64,000 bases of DNA from Candidatus Methylopumilus sp. (GTDB lineage: Bacteria > Pseudomonadota > Gammaproteobacteria > Burkholderiales > Methylophilaceae). The notes under the pieces are model-generated. The model was not told the origin of the DNA. It worked only from the letters and a program-made list of their open reading frames with translations, and ran no database searches. Below, in pieces: positions 29,360 through 35,677 of this stretch. The stretch lies in the NCBI GenBank assembly GCA_024640945.1, contig JAHEEA010000008.1:8816-72815 (forward strand), read 5' to 3'. Positions within the stretch are counted from its first letter, which is position 1. Each line of letters opens with the position of its first letter. The translations under genes and the position numbers were made by a program.

Positions 29360-30118
29360 ATGTCGAAGGCATCACACCCGATAGTCCGCACCTATCGCAT
29401 CTCACGTATTGTGATGCATATTCTGTACGGGCTATCAGTGAGCGCCCTCATATTAAAACGCCTCAATCAACATCAGCGCCATTTAATCATCAAGCGCTGG
29501 TCAGAAAAACTACTCAACATCCTCAACGTCAAGCTGACCGTCGAGGGTTCCCCTCCTGGTCAAAAACTAAGCAATGCCATGTTTGTTGGCAACCATATTT
29601 CTTGGCTGGATATATATGCGCTCAATAGCGTTCATCCAGTTAGATTCATTGCAAAATCTGAAGTTGCCCGCTGGCCTATATTGGGTTGGCTAGCCAGACA
29701 AGCTAATACGATGTTTATTGAACGTGCACAAAAGAAAGATGCAAAGCGAGTTGCGATTGAAGCAACAGAAAGTCTTAGTAAGGGAGATTGTTTATGTTAT
29801 TTCCCAGAAGGCACGACTAGCGATGGCACTGAGTTACTGCCTTTTAAATCCAGCCTCATGCAAGCATCTATCAACGCTAACGCCGAAGTTTGGCCGCTAG
29901 CAATTCATTATCCAAATCAAGATGGCAGTGCAAATACTCGCATGGCTTTTGCTGGAGAAACAACATTCATAGACTCAATGTGGCAGATTATTTCTTTACA
30001 TCAATCAGAAGTTAAACTGCATTTTTTACCAAGCATTAAGCCGGATGGGTACGAACGCAGAGAATTAACACAGCATATTAAAAGCGCCATTGCAGCGCAT
30101 CTTAAATTTAATCTTTAA
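29360..30118 (+). CDS. PlsC-type lysophospholipid acyltransferase
   Basis: A 252-residue membrane-bound acyltransferase. The catalytic block GNHISWLDIYAL is the Hx4D motif, IAKSEVARWPILGW follows, and FPEGTTSDGTELLPFKSSL is the substrate-binding block. One hydrophobic segment lies near the N-terminus. It probably acylates 1-acylglycerol-3-phosphate or an ornithine-lipid precursor; the sequence does not decide. It overlaps the convergent apaH by four bases. Confidence 0.88.
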   Translation: MSKASHPIVRTYRISRIVMHILYGLSVSALILKRLNQHQRHLIIKRWSEKLLNILNVKLTVEGSPPGQKLSNAMFVGNHISWLDIYALNSVHPVRFIAKSEVARWPILGWLARQANTMFIERAQKKDAKRVAIEATESLSKGDCLCYFPEGTTSDGTELLPFKSSLMQASINANAEVWPLAIHYPNQDGSANTRMAFAGETTFIDSMWQIISLHQSEVKLHFLPSIKPDGYERRELTQHIKSAIAAHLKFNL

Positions 30119-30951
30119 TCAGTAAAATCAAGCTTTAGTGGCGCGTCATCAGGATGACATGGCACCTGAAAAATTTGCCTATCTTCCAATCGCATCGCAC
30201 TTAAGTGTCCGCCCCATAAGCAGCCTGTATCTAGAGAATAAACATTATTCTTATGTTGCAACCCTAGTGCTGACCAATGCCCAAAGACAATCGGCGTATT
30301 AACTGAAGCTCTGTGGCTCAACTCGAACCACGGCTGATATCCATCAGGGATATTTTGAAGTTCACCTTTAAACTTAAACTCCATTTCTCCATCCGCAGAA
30401 CAAATACGCAAACGCGTCATCGCATTCGTAATCACCCGCAAACGGTCCCAGCCAGTCAAACCATCATCCCAACGCTTAGGGTCGTTGCCATACATATGCT
30501 GTAAAAATTCACGATAATTAGGTGCCTGCAAAGCCAATTGCACTTCGGCCCCTAATGCCAAAGCCTGATCAACAGTCCACGCTGGCAACAAACCAGCGTG
30601 CACCATCAAATAACCATGCTCAAAATGTACCAAGGGTTGCTGTCGCAACCAGCCAAGTAATTCTGGCGCATCTGGCGCATCCAAGAGAGCCTGAATAGTG
30701 TCACTGCGATGTGCTGAAACGAATCCTTCAGCGACCACCAAAGTATGAAGGTCATGGTTACCTAAAACAGTCACCACAGAAGATTGATGCTCCAACATCC
30801 AACGCATCACATCTAATGAACCAGCACCACGATTAATCAAATCCCCCACTAACCATAGCCGATCATGCGCAGGATTAAATTGAATTTTTTTGAGTAAGGC
30901 TTGAAAAGAAAAGAAGCAACCTTGAAGGTCGCCGATGGCGTAGGTAGCCAT
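30115..30951 (-). CDS. apaH: Symmetrical bis(5'-nucleosyl)-tetraphosphatase ApaH
   Basis: A 278-residue cytoplasmic metallophosphoesterase that cleaves Ap4A to two ADP. The metal motifs are IGDLQGCFFSF, VGDLINRGAGSLD and VLGNHDLHTL; VHAGLLPAW and VFGHWSALGL are later ones. The length is normal. Confidence 0.95.
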   Translation of the reverse strand: MATYAIGDLQGCFFSFQALLKKIQFNPAHDRLWLVGDLINRGAGSLDVMRWMLEHQSSVVTVLGNHDLHTLVVAEGFVSAHRSDTIQALLDAPDAPELLGWLRQQPLVHFEHGYLMVHAGLLPAWTVDQALALGAEVQLALQAPNYREFLQHMYGNDPKRWDDGLTGWDRLRVITNAMTRLRICSADGEMEFKFKGELQNIPDGYQPWFELSHRASVNTPIVFGHWSALGLQHKNNVYSLDTGCLWGGHLSAMRLEDRQIFQVPCHPDDAPLKLDFTD

Positions 30952-30954
30952 TAG

Positions 30955-31000
30955 CTAAAAAAAATGGCGATACAGCGTTGTTCGCTAATAATCGCCATTT
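30955..31000 (-). terminator. Terminator of the cytochrome c gene
   Basis: A ten-base stem AAATGGCGAT/ATCGCCATTT encloses a smaller hairpin (AGCG/CGCT). On the minus strand it ends in eight or more T, about 30 bases after the cytochrome stop. Confidence 0.75.
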
Positions 31001-31029
31001 CCATGGATATCAAATGATACGACAAAAAA

Positions 31030-31527
31030 TTAAGGAGCTTTAAAGTTTGCACCCGCTTGATTCGCCATGTAAGCAACTGCATTAGCCACTTCACCATCTG
31101 TTAAATCTGCGTTACCACCACGTGCAGGCATAGAACGAATACCAGCAATCGCATGTTTTACTAAAGTTTCATAACCTTGAGAAATACGTGGTGCCCATGA
31201 AGCTTTATCACCAATTTTTGGTGATCCCAATGCACCCACTGCGTGACATGCTGAACAAACAGCTTTCACAACTTCTTCACCGCTTTTATTAACATGAGGA
31301 CCTGTTTCAACAGTCGCCAAGTCAACTTTTGCAACTGGAGCGATACGCTCTTCAACTTTAGCTGCAGCAGCTTTAGGATCAGTATCAGGAATATGTGAAG
31401 CTTCAATACCAATCAACAATCTAACAATCATAACAATCACCAATAAAGGTGCAAACAAGCCGCCTAAAACAGCAAGCACCACTTGGCGAACTGTAGTTTT
31501 TGGGAAATCGAATTTGTGGTCACTCAT
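31030..31527 (-). CDS. Membrane-anchored c5-type cytochrome c
   Basis: A 165-residue protein with one N-terminal membrane helix (about 12-40), a flexible Ala/Lys-rich linker and a single-heme domain at about 80-165. The heme site is CSACHAVG, and the distal Met ligand is probably the one in IRSMPARGG. This is the cytochrome c5 pattern of periplasmic electron carriers that serve terminal oxidases. It is monocistronic, with a terminator after it. Confidence 0.88.
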   Translation of the reverse strand: MSDHKFDFPKTTVRQVVLAVLGGLFAPLLVIVMIVRLLIGIEASHIPDTDPKAAAAKVEERIAPVAKVDLATVETGPHVNKSGEEVVKAVCSACHAVGALGSPKIGDKASWAPRISQGYETLVKHAIAGIRSMPARGGNADLTDGEVANAVAYMANQAGANFKAP

Positions 31528-31681
31528 GACAATCCATTCTCTAAATAATGAAAAACAAATAGTAAAAAAAATGTATCGCTAATTATACTGACAACACCCA
31601 ACTCTTAAAAGGATATTGTCTTAGCAATCGGACAAGGCAAAGCCCATTTGCTATAATCCACCGGCTTTTTATCACTCATAC

Positions 31682-31758
31682 GCGCCCGTAGCTCATTTGG
31701 ATAGAGTATCGGTTTCCGAAGCCGAGGGTAGTGGGTTCGAATCCCGCCGGGCGCGCCA
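31682..31758 (+). tRNA. tRNA-Arg (anticodon CCG)
   Basis: The cloverleaf can be drawn fully: acceptor GCGCCCG/CGGGCGC, D-arm GCTC...GAG, anticodon stem with loop TTCCGAA (anticodon CCG), T-arm GTGGG-TTCGAAT-CCCGC, and an encoded CCA. Confidence 0.95.
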
Positions 31759-31763
31759 AATAA

Positions 31764-31786
31764 AAAAGCCAGTAAAACTGGCTTCA
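31764..31786 (+). terminator. Hairpin after tRNA-Arg
   Basis: The eight-base stem AAGCCAGT/ACTGGCTT has a three-base loop and begins seven bases after the tRNA CCA end. The T-tract is short, so it is a weak terminator or a processing stem. Confidence 0.5.
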
Positions 31787-31813
31787 TTCAAAACTCATCA
31801 ACGCATAAAAAAC

Positions 31814-32095
31814 TTAAGAACGATCTTTCTTGAGAAACTCTGGGATATAAACATCCGTTTTATCGACAACTGAAGATGAAAGCAAAGAACGCTCATCCAT
31901 CCGTTTACGATTACCTGACACAATATCAAGCACCCAAACAGCATCCTCGCAAACGGCAACTAAATTAGTACCTTCTATTGAGGCTTCTTTCAGCTTAGAG
32001 ACAAAAAACGATTTGCTTTGATTCGAGCTAAGGTTAGAAACCTTAACGAGCGATTTCACGCAATCAATCAAATCGATTTTCCAAGCAGAACTCAA
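31814..32095 (-). CDS. Hypothetical 93-residue protein
   Basis: I do not recognise this small soluble protein (SSAWKIDLIDCVKSLVKV at the start; EDAVWVLDIVSGNRKRMDE in the middle). The start is set by the ribosome site: GGAGG on the minus strand lies five bases before a TTG at 32093-32095. A TTG four codons earlier contains part of that GGAGG and is unlikely. There are no membrane helices or signal peptide. It is convergent with tRNA-Arg and lies downstream of the yqhA-like gene. Confidence 0.55.
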   Translation of the reverse strand: MSSAWKIDLIDCVKSLVKVSNLSSNQSKSFFVSKLKEASIEGTNLVAVCEDAVWVLDIVSGNRKRMDERSLLSSSVVDKTDVYIPEFLKKDRS

Positions 32096-32212
32096 AAAAA
32101 CCTCCAAAATTAGTTATATTTTTAACAAAACTATTAAATCCTAGATTTGCCTTAAAAAATATACCCAAAAAGGGAGGTTTTTTAAAAAATTACAAAATAT
32201 TACATGGAAAAA

Positions 32213-32728
32213 TTAATGATGATTAGAGTCAGCTAATTTATCCATCAAGGCAAATAACACACCTGAAAGAATTAAGGTGAAGTGAATGCCAACCATCCAT
32301 GCCATCTGACTATTAGTCAAATGTTCGATGTTGGGAGTCGATTGATGCATAAACGCTTTCAACAAATCAATTGCAGAAATCGCAACGATAGAACCAATCA
32401 ATTTCAGCTTCAATCCTGAGTAATCAACTTTACCCATCCAATCAGGCCTGTCCTCATGATTTGCAACATCAATTTTTGAAACGAAGTTTTCATAGCCACT
32501 AAAAATCACCATGATTAATAAGTTAGCCACCAGCGTAATATCAACCAAACCTAAGATTGATAAAACGACTTCCTTCTCTTCGGAAATCAAAATATGGCTA
32601 AAGATATGAACAAACTCTTGAACAAACTTAATCATCATCATGACCAAGCCGCCCACCAGCCCCAAATACATCGGCGCCAAAATCCAACGACTACGGAACA
32701 TCAAGGTTTCTAAGATTTTTTCCATCAT
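32213..32728 (-). CDS. YqhA/UPF0114-family membrane protein
   Basis: A 171-residue inner-membrane protein with four hydrophobic segments (about 14-37, 53-77, 107-127 and 138-160). The start MFRSRWILAPMYLGL, the segment DITLVANLLIMVIFSGYENFV and the IHF..LILSG end are the hallmarks of the UPF0114 (TIGR00645) family. The function is unknown; suggested links to ion transport are not proven. Confidence 0.88.
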   Translation of the reverse strand: MMEKILETLMFRSRWILAPMYLGLVGGLVMMMIKFVQEFVHIFSHILISEEKEVVLSILGLVDITLVANLLIMVIFSGYENFVSKIDVANHEDRPDWMGKVDYSGLKLKLIGSIVAISAIDLLKAFMHQSTPNIEHLTNSQMAWMVGIHFTLILSGVLFALMDKLADSNHH

Positions 32729-32828
32729 TTAAATTCTTTTCTGTCTTTGTTAAATATCATTTGAAATTAAAAAAACGAACTGCGCTTAATGATTATAACG
32801 GCACAAAAATTTTAATGCTAAGTATGAA

Positions 32829-32853
32829 TAAAAAAGAGCGCACTAGGCGCTCT
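32829..32853 (-). terminator. Terminator after the 46-residue small ORF
   Basis: A perfect seven-base stem AGAGCGC/GCGCTCT with a five-base loop; on the minus strand it is followed by a run of T. It lies 59 bases below the small ORF stop at 32912. Confidence 0.75.
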
Positions 32854-32911
32854 AAAAGGGAGATAAAAAGCAATGGAGAGTAGCTCCTTATCGACAAAAA
32901 GAACAAAGCAT

Positions 32912-33052
32912 TTAACCGATACCTAACCAGCTTTGCTCTTCATGTGTTCTGCGCGTATCGAATGTTTTTCTACTGATTGAAACCTTTGTTTCGATACTAA
33001 AAAATTTAGTGATGTATTGCTTCCAAGCGTAAATCTTTTCCCAAGTTTTCAT
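32912..33052 (-). CDS. Small ORF, 46 residues, with its own promoter and terminator
   Basis: A short gene whose product I do not recognise. It begins MKTWEKIYAWKQY and ends EEQSWLGIG; it is basic and Trp/Lys rich in the first third and has no signal peptide or membrane helix. Support comes from its flanks: AAGGG eight bases before the ATG, a promoter (TTGGAT, 18 bases, TATGAT) at 33086-33115, and a clean terminator downstream. It lies between the PepSY gene and the yqhA-like gene on the same strand. Confidence 0.55.
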   Translation of the reverse strand: MKTWEKIYAWKQYITKFFSIETKVSISRKTFDTRRTHEEQSWLGIG

Positions 33053-33085
33053 ATTCTTAACCCTTAAGTCACATCCTTAGAAAAC

Positions 33086-33115
33086 ATCATACGGGCAGCT
33101 AATTAATTAATCCAA
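33086..33115 (-). promoter_or_regulatory. Sigma-70 type promoter for the 46-residue ORF
   Basis: On the minus strand TTGGAT (33110-33115) and TATGAT (33086-33091) are separated by 18 bases, about 35 bases upstream of the small ORF start. An AT-rich TAATTAATTA lies in the spacer. Confidence 0.5.
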
Positions 33116-33163
33116 TTGTATGTTTTAATGTTTTTAATAAGCTTTGCTTATCACCACCAGGCT

Positions 33164-33194
33164 AAAAAAAGGGGGGGGGAATCCACCCCTTTTT
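33164..33194 (-). terminator. Terminator of the PepSY gene containing a G9 tract
   Basis: On the minus strand AAAAAGGGG, a short loop, and a run of nine C then seven T form a hairpin that can slip in register because of the long C run. It begins 14 bases below the PepSY stop. Confidence 0.65.
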
Positions 33195-33208
33195 ATTATT
33201 GAGAATAA

Positions 33209-33529
33209 TTAATCTCTATCTATACTATCTTCAACGATTTCAGCCGTATTAACATCACACTCAATATCCCAAGTTTTACCATCTTTAGCTTGGATATCAA
33301 TATCAAAAACCCAACGGCCATCCTCTTTCTCAAGCTCCACTTCCATTAAAGCACCAGGATGCTTTTCAAAAGCCTTGGCAACGCATGCATTCATATTTTT
33401 GTTATGTGCTTCAGCATCTAATACTTGAAGCCTTTGCTCGCGACCTTCGTAGCCGCTCTTGTAATGAAGCGCCAAACCGCCTAAGACAAACGAAACAACT
33501 GCAATAAGCAAAACGATTGATTTTTTCAT
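33209..33529 (-). CDS. PepSY-domain protein with membrane anchor
   Basis: A 106-residue protein: an N-terminal signal anchor (residues 3-20), a short linker, and a PepSY domain at about 45-104 (AFEKHPGALMEVELEKEDGR, then FDIDIQAKDGKTWDIECDV). It is acidic and probably periplasmic; PepSY domains often act as inhibitors or sensors. The ATG at 33527-33529 is used because AAAGGA is eight bases upstream; a TTG two codons earlier is too close. It is bounded by terminators on both sides and so is monocistronic. Confidence 0.75.
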   Translation of the reverse strand: MKKSIVLLIAVVSFVLGGLALHYKSGYEGREQRLQVLDAEAHNKNMNACVAKAFEKHPGALMEVELEKEDGRWVFDIDIQAKDGKTWDIECDVNTAEIVEDSIDRD

Positions 33530-33555
33530 TCTCAATATCCTTTCAGAATCTCAAA

Positions 33556-33587
33556 ATAAAAAAGGGGAGTTTAGTACTCCCCTTTTT
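33556..33587 (-). terminator. Terminator between pqqA and the PepSY gene
   Basis: The 12-base stem AAAAAGGGGAGT/ACTCCCCTTTTT with a five-base loop begins 19 bases after the pqqA stop, and T-runs occur in both directions. Confidence 0.85.
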
Positions 33588-33605
33588 CGGAATAATCACG
33601 AATGA

Positions 33606-33677
33606 TTATTTGTTCATTACGTACATTGTTACTTCGAAACCGAAACGCATTTCAGTAGCAGCTGGTTTTGTCCACAT
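33606..33677 (-). CDS. pqqA: PqqA, coenzyme PQQ precursor peptide
   Basis: A 23-codon gene. The peptide starts [14 protein letters not shown] and continues EVTMYVMNK. The conserved E-x-x-x-Y (Glu15 and Tyr19) is the pair that PqqE and later enzymes fuse into pyrroloquinoline quinone. AGGAG lies seven bases before the ATG. No pqqB, C, D or E is next to it: upstream is an operon terminator and downstream its own terminator, so this is an orphan, separately transcribed copy. PQQ is the cofactor of periplasmic methanol dehydrogenases, which fits a methylotroph. Confidence 0.92.
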   Translation of the reverse strand: MWTKPAATEMRFGFEVTMYVMNK

Positions 33678-33705
33678 AATATTTCTCCTAAATTTGGTTT
33701 AACTA

Positions 33706-33727
33706 AAACAAGCAAAATTGCTTGTTT
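33706..33727 (-). promoter_or_regulatory. Perfect inverted repeat in the pqqA leader
   Basis: AAACAAGCAA and TTGCTTGTTT form a perfect ten-base inverted repeat with a two-base centre, 29 bases upstream of the pqqA ATG. It could be an operator or an mRNA hairpin; the sequence does not decide. Confidence 0.5.
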
Positions 33728-33821
33728 GTTAAATACAGATACTACGCTCAGATTTAAAAGTCACCCTATTGATGTTCATGAATGACGACTAAGTGTTTTC
33801 ATTAACTTTAAAGAGAAGTTC

Positions 33822-33861
33822 AATAATAAAAGCGACAACTGAATGGCCCCAGTTGTCGCTT
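33822..33861 (-). terminator. Terminator of the ferredoxin/membrane-protein operon
   Basis: The 12-base stem AAGCGACAACTG/CAGTTGTCGCTT has an eight-base loop and the minus-strand tail TTTTATTATT, 15 bases below the stop of the 38-residue ORF. Confidence 0.8.
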
Positions 33862-33875
33862 CGATTTAGATTCTA

Positions 33876-33992
33876 TCAATATTCATATATTGAGTAATAC
33901 ATCAGACTGATCTTGACCGTATTAATGGTAAAGATTTCAAACAGCTTAATAAATAAGCTTATAGGTAAAGTAGCAATCTTAATCAAAGACAT
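33876..33992 (-). CDS. Small membrane peptide, 38 residues
   Basis: A tiny ORF that begins MSLIKIATLPISLFIKLFEI and ends YYSIYEY; it is almost all hydrophobic and long enough for one membrane helix. The ribosome site is very strong: GGGAGGGAG five bases before the ATG. It starts 31 bases after the stop of the four-helix membrane protein and ends 15 bases before a strong terminator, so it is the last gene of the operon. I do not recognise it; a small subunit of the membrane protein is a reasonable guess. Confidence 0.6.
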   Translation of the reverse strand: MSLIKIATLPISLFIKLFEIFTINTVKISLMYYSIYEY

Positions 33993-34023
33993 GACTCCCT
34001 CCCTGAATATGCAATAATTTGAA

Positions 34024-34413
34024 CTAGGCAATTGCGTGTTGAAGAAGCGTATAAGCAATCCACATAAAGCCAACTGAAGATACAGTGAAACTTAATGCAG
34101 TAAATATCTTCCACTTTTTCTTGCTCCAGAAATTAGTATCAAAAGCTGCAATCGTGAAAATCGTTGGATTAGTAAATCCGCCAACCGCAACGCACCAACA
34201 AGCAACCACTGGAAGCTCTACGCCAGAACCATAAAAACCTAAGCCAAAAAGCGCCATCAAAGCATAATCAACGTGCGCCCTAATCATGGTTTTATAATCA
34301 ATCACAAACTCATCTACACCAGGAATCGGAAACCATTTAGCAAAGGTCATTAACCAAGCTGATGAAATCAAAGCTGTAATACATGCTGCTGAACCAATTA
34401 ATAAAATCTCCAT
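34024..34413 (-). CDS. Four-helix membrane protein
   Basis: A 129-residue integral membrane protein with hydrophobic segments at about 4-25, 48-66, 68-92 and 103-126. The segment MIRAHVDYALMALFGLGFYG with its polar His/Asp, and CWCVAVGGFTNPTIF, look distantly like styrene-oxide-isomerase-type proteins, but I would not assign that function. It is the middle gene of an operon with a [2Fe-2S] protein upstream and a 38-residue peptide downstream. A GACAG/CTGTC palindrome lies just before it. Confidence 0.6.
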   Translation of the reverse strand: MEILLIGSAACITALISSAWLMTFAKWFPIPGVDEFVIDYKTMIRAHVDYALMALFGLGFYGSGVELPVVACWCVAVGGFTNPTIFTIAAFDTNFWSKKKWKIFTALSFTVSSVGFMWIAYTLLQHAIA

Positions 34414-34460
34414 TACAAATCTCCCTTAATTGTTAAAATAAAAAACGCACTTTTATTGTA

Positions 34461-34476
34461 AAGACAGGTCTGTCTT
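34461..34476. promoter_or_regulatory. Palindrome, candidate TetR operator, site A
   Basis: AAGACAG-GT-CTGTCTT is a perfect seven-base inverted repeat with a two-base centre. It overlaps the stop codon of the [2Fe-2S] gene and lies 47 bases upstream of the four-helix gene. A near copy lies at 34866-34881. Confidence 0.5.
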
Positions 34477-34786
34477 ATTTCAATCTATTTTTTAAAAAAT
34501 TAATAATCTTTGGAAAGCCATCCATAGAAACCTCATTCCAAACATGACCTCCCATGAGAGATTTTTTTCCATCTTGGACGAATTGAACATTAGGCCCATG
34601 CTCACAGAGCAGCAGACATTTAGTCGCAATAACATCAACATCTAAATGATGTACCAAAACTTCAGTTTTAAGTTGTTCAAGCAATTCCATACTTCCACTA
34701 TTTCCACAACTTACAGGGTTAGGTCCTTGGCGTATTTGTGTACAAACATGAAGCTGATCGCCGCAAAGAGTATTTTCAGAAGACAT
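34475..34786 (-). CDS. Thioredoxin-like [2Fe-2S] ferredoxin-domain protein
   Basis: A 103-residue soluble protein. Four cysteines are placed as in thioredoxin-fold [2Fe-2S] proteins: HVCTQIRQGPNPVSC and, after about 40 residues, ATKCLLLCEHGPNV. The core MELLEQLKTEVLVHHLDVDV fits the fold. It is probably an electron carrier or redox partner; the substrate is unknown. It is the first gene of a minus-strand operon that is divergent from module copy 2, with a candidate operator in between. Confidence 0.8.
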   Translation of the reverse strand: MSSENTLCGDQLHVCTQIRQGPNPVSCGNSGSMELLEQLKTEVLVHHLDVDVIATKCLLLCEHGPNVQFVQDGKKSLMGGHVWNEVSMDGFPKIINFLKNRLK

Positions 34787-34865
34787 ATATGCTCACTTTT
34801 ATTGATTAATCATCGAAAAGCTACTTACCTAAGATTGCTTATAAGCTGTTAAAAGAATAACATAT

Positions 34866-34881
34866 CAGACAGATCTGTACG
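34866..34881. promoter_or_regulatory. Palindrome, candidate TetR operator, site B
   Basis: CAGACAG-AT-CTGTACG has a perfect ACAGATCTGT core and shares AGACAGrTCTGT with site A at 34461. It lies between the divergent starts at 34786 and 34958, where a local TetR regulator would be expected to bind. Confidence 0.5.
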
Positions 34882-34957
34882 TTTGATTCTCCAATCCTTT
34901 TTCAAACACACAGCAATACGATGAAGAACTCAGCAATAAAACTATAGGAATTATTTT

Positions 34958-35656
34958 TTGGATTTAGAGTATTTAAAAAATCAGATTAATAAATCTGGAA
35001 AAACACCTGAAGCTAGATTAAAAGGCTTATCTTTAGCCCTTAAAAAATGGAATCAAGAGCGAATAGAAAATTCCTTAAATAGTTCAAGAAGTGATTTGTC
35101 TGAAGCTCAGATAGACGCACTAAAACAACTGGTCCAAGTAGAAACATCAAAGCTTAGTAAGAAGGAAGCTGATGTCGTAGCAGAGCAAATTTTGTTTCTG
35201 CTAATTGGTGCAATCAAACTTCAATCCCAGAATGACTCTAGTAACATGTGGGAAATGGTAGATAAGGGAATTGCTACTTTTATTCAACCTCAAAGATCTC
35301 TAGGCAACGTTATAAACTTAATATCAATCACCGTATTAGGGATTGCGCTTGTAGCAATTTCTGCAAATCTAGCATTGCGTAAAGAAATTAAAAGCAAAGC
35401 ATATACAGAAGAAATGTATGCGGATGAAAGTAAAAATGCAACCGTTAACAATTTGGTTAGTCTTTATAACGAAATGAAAAAAGGTAGCTGCCAACTTCCT
35501 CAAGCGGCCATGTTACAAGAAAAAGAAAGAGAAACATTTATCACTTTTATTAATGACGGCGTAGTCAATATTGACTCTGCTGAAGATTTGAAAAATGCAT
35601 TAGCACATGTGAATTGCTTATACCCTCAAAAACTTATGAATAAGCCATTAAACTAG
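34958..35656 (+). CDS. Membrane protein with TetR C-domain-like cytoplasmic part (module copy 2)
   Basis: A 232-residue paralogue of the protein at 26346. The N-terminal motif KSGKTPEARL is shared, helices at about 15-110 follow the TetR C-terminal pattern (VVAEQILFLLIGAI against TLAQQLAIIFEGGA of the next gene), one membrane helix lies at about 115-140, and the periplasmic part keeps two cysteines, C178 and C220 (GSCQLPQAA and VNCLYPQKLM). The start is TTG with AGGAA about eight bases upstream. The TetR gene follows by 21 bases, so the two are cotranscribed. Function unknown. Confidence 0.68.
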   Translation: MDLEYLKNQINKSGKTPEARLKGLSLALKKWNQERIENSLNSSRSDLSEAQIDALKQLVQVETSKLSKKEADVVAEQILFLLIGAIKLQSQNDSSNMWEMVDKGIATFIQPQRSLGNVINLISITVLGIALVAISANLALRKEIKSKAYTEEMYADESKNATVNNLVSLYNEMKKGSCQLPQAAMLQEKERETFITFINDGVVNIDSAEDLKNALAHVNCLYPQKLMNKPLN

Positions 35657-35677
35657 CGAAATATCGAAGGATTACGA

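Noticed and set aside
31605-31787. Minus-strand frame of 60 codons across tRNA-Arg
   Set aside because: It lies antisense to a complete tRNA and its GGIRTH-type translation is a well-known artefact of tRNA sequence.
33171-33179. G9 tract as a phase-variation switch
   Set aside because: The tract is inside a terminator hairpin after the PepSY stop, not in a coding frame or promoter spacer, so length change would at most alter termination.
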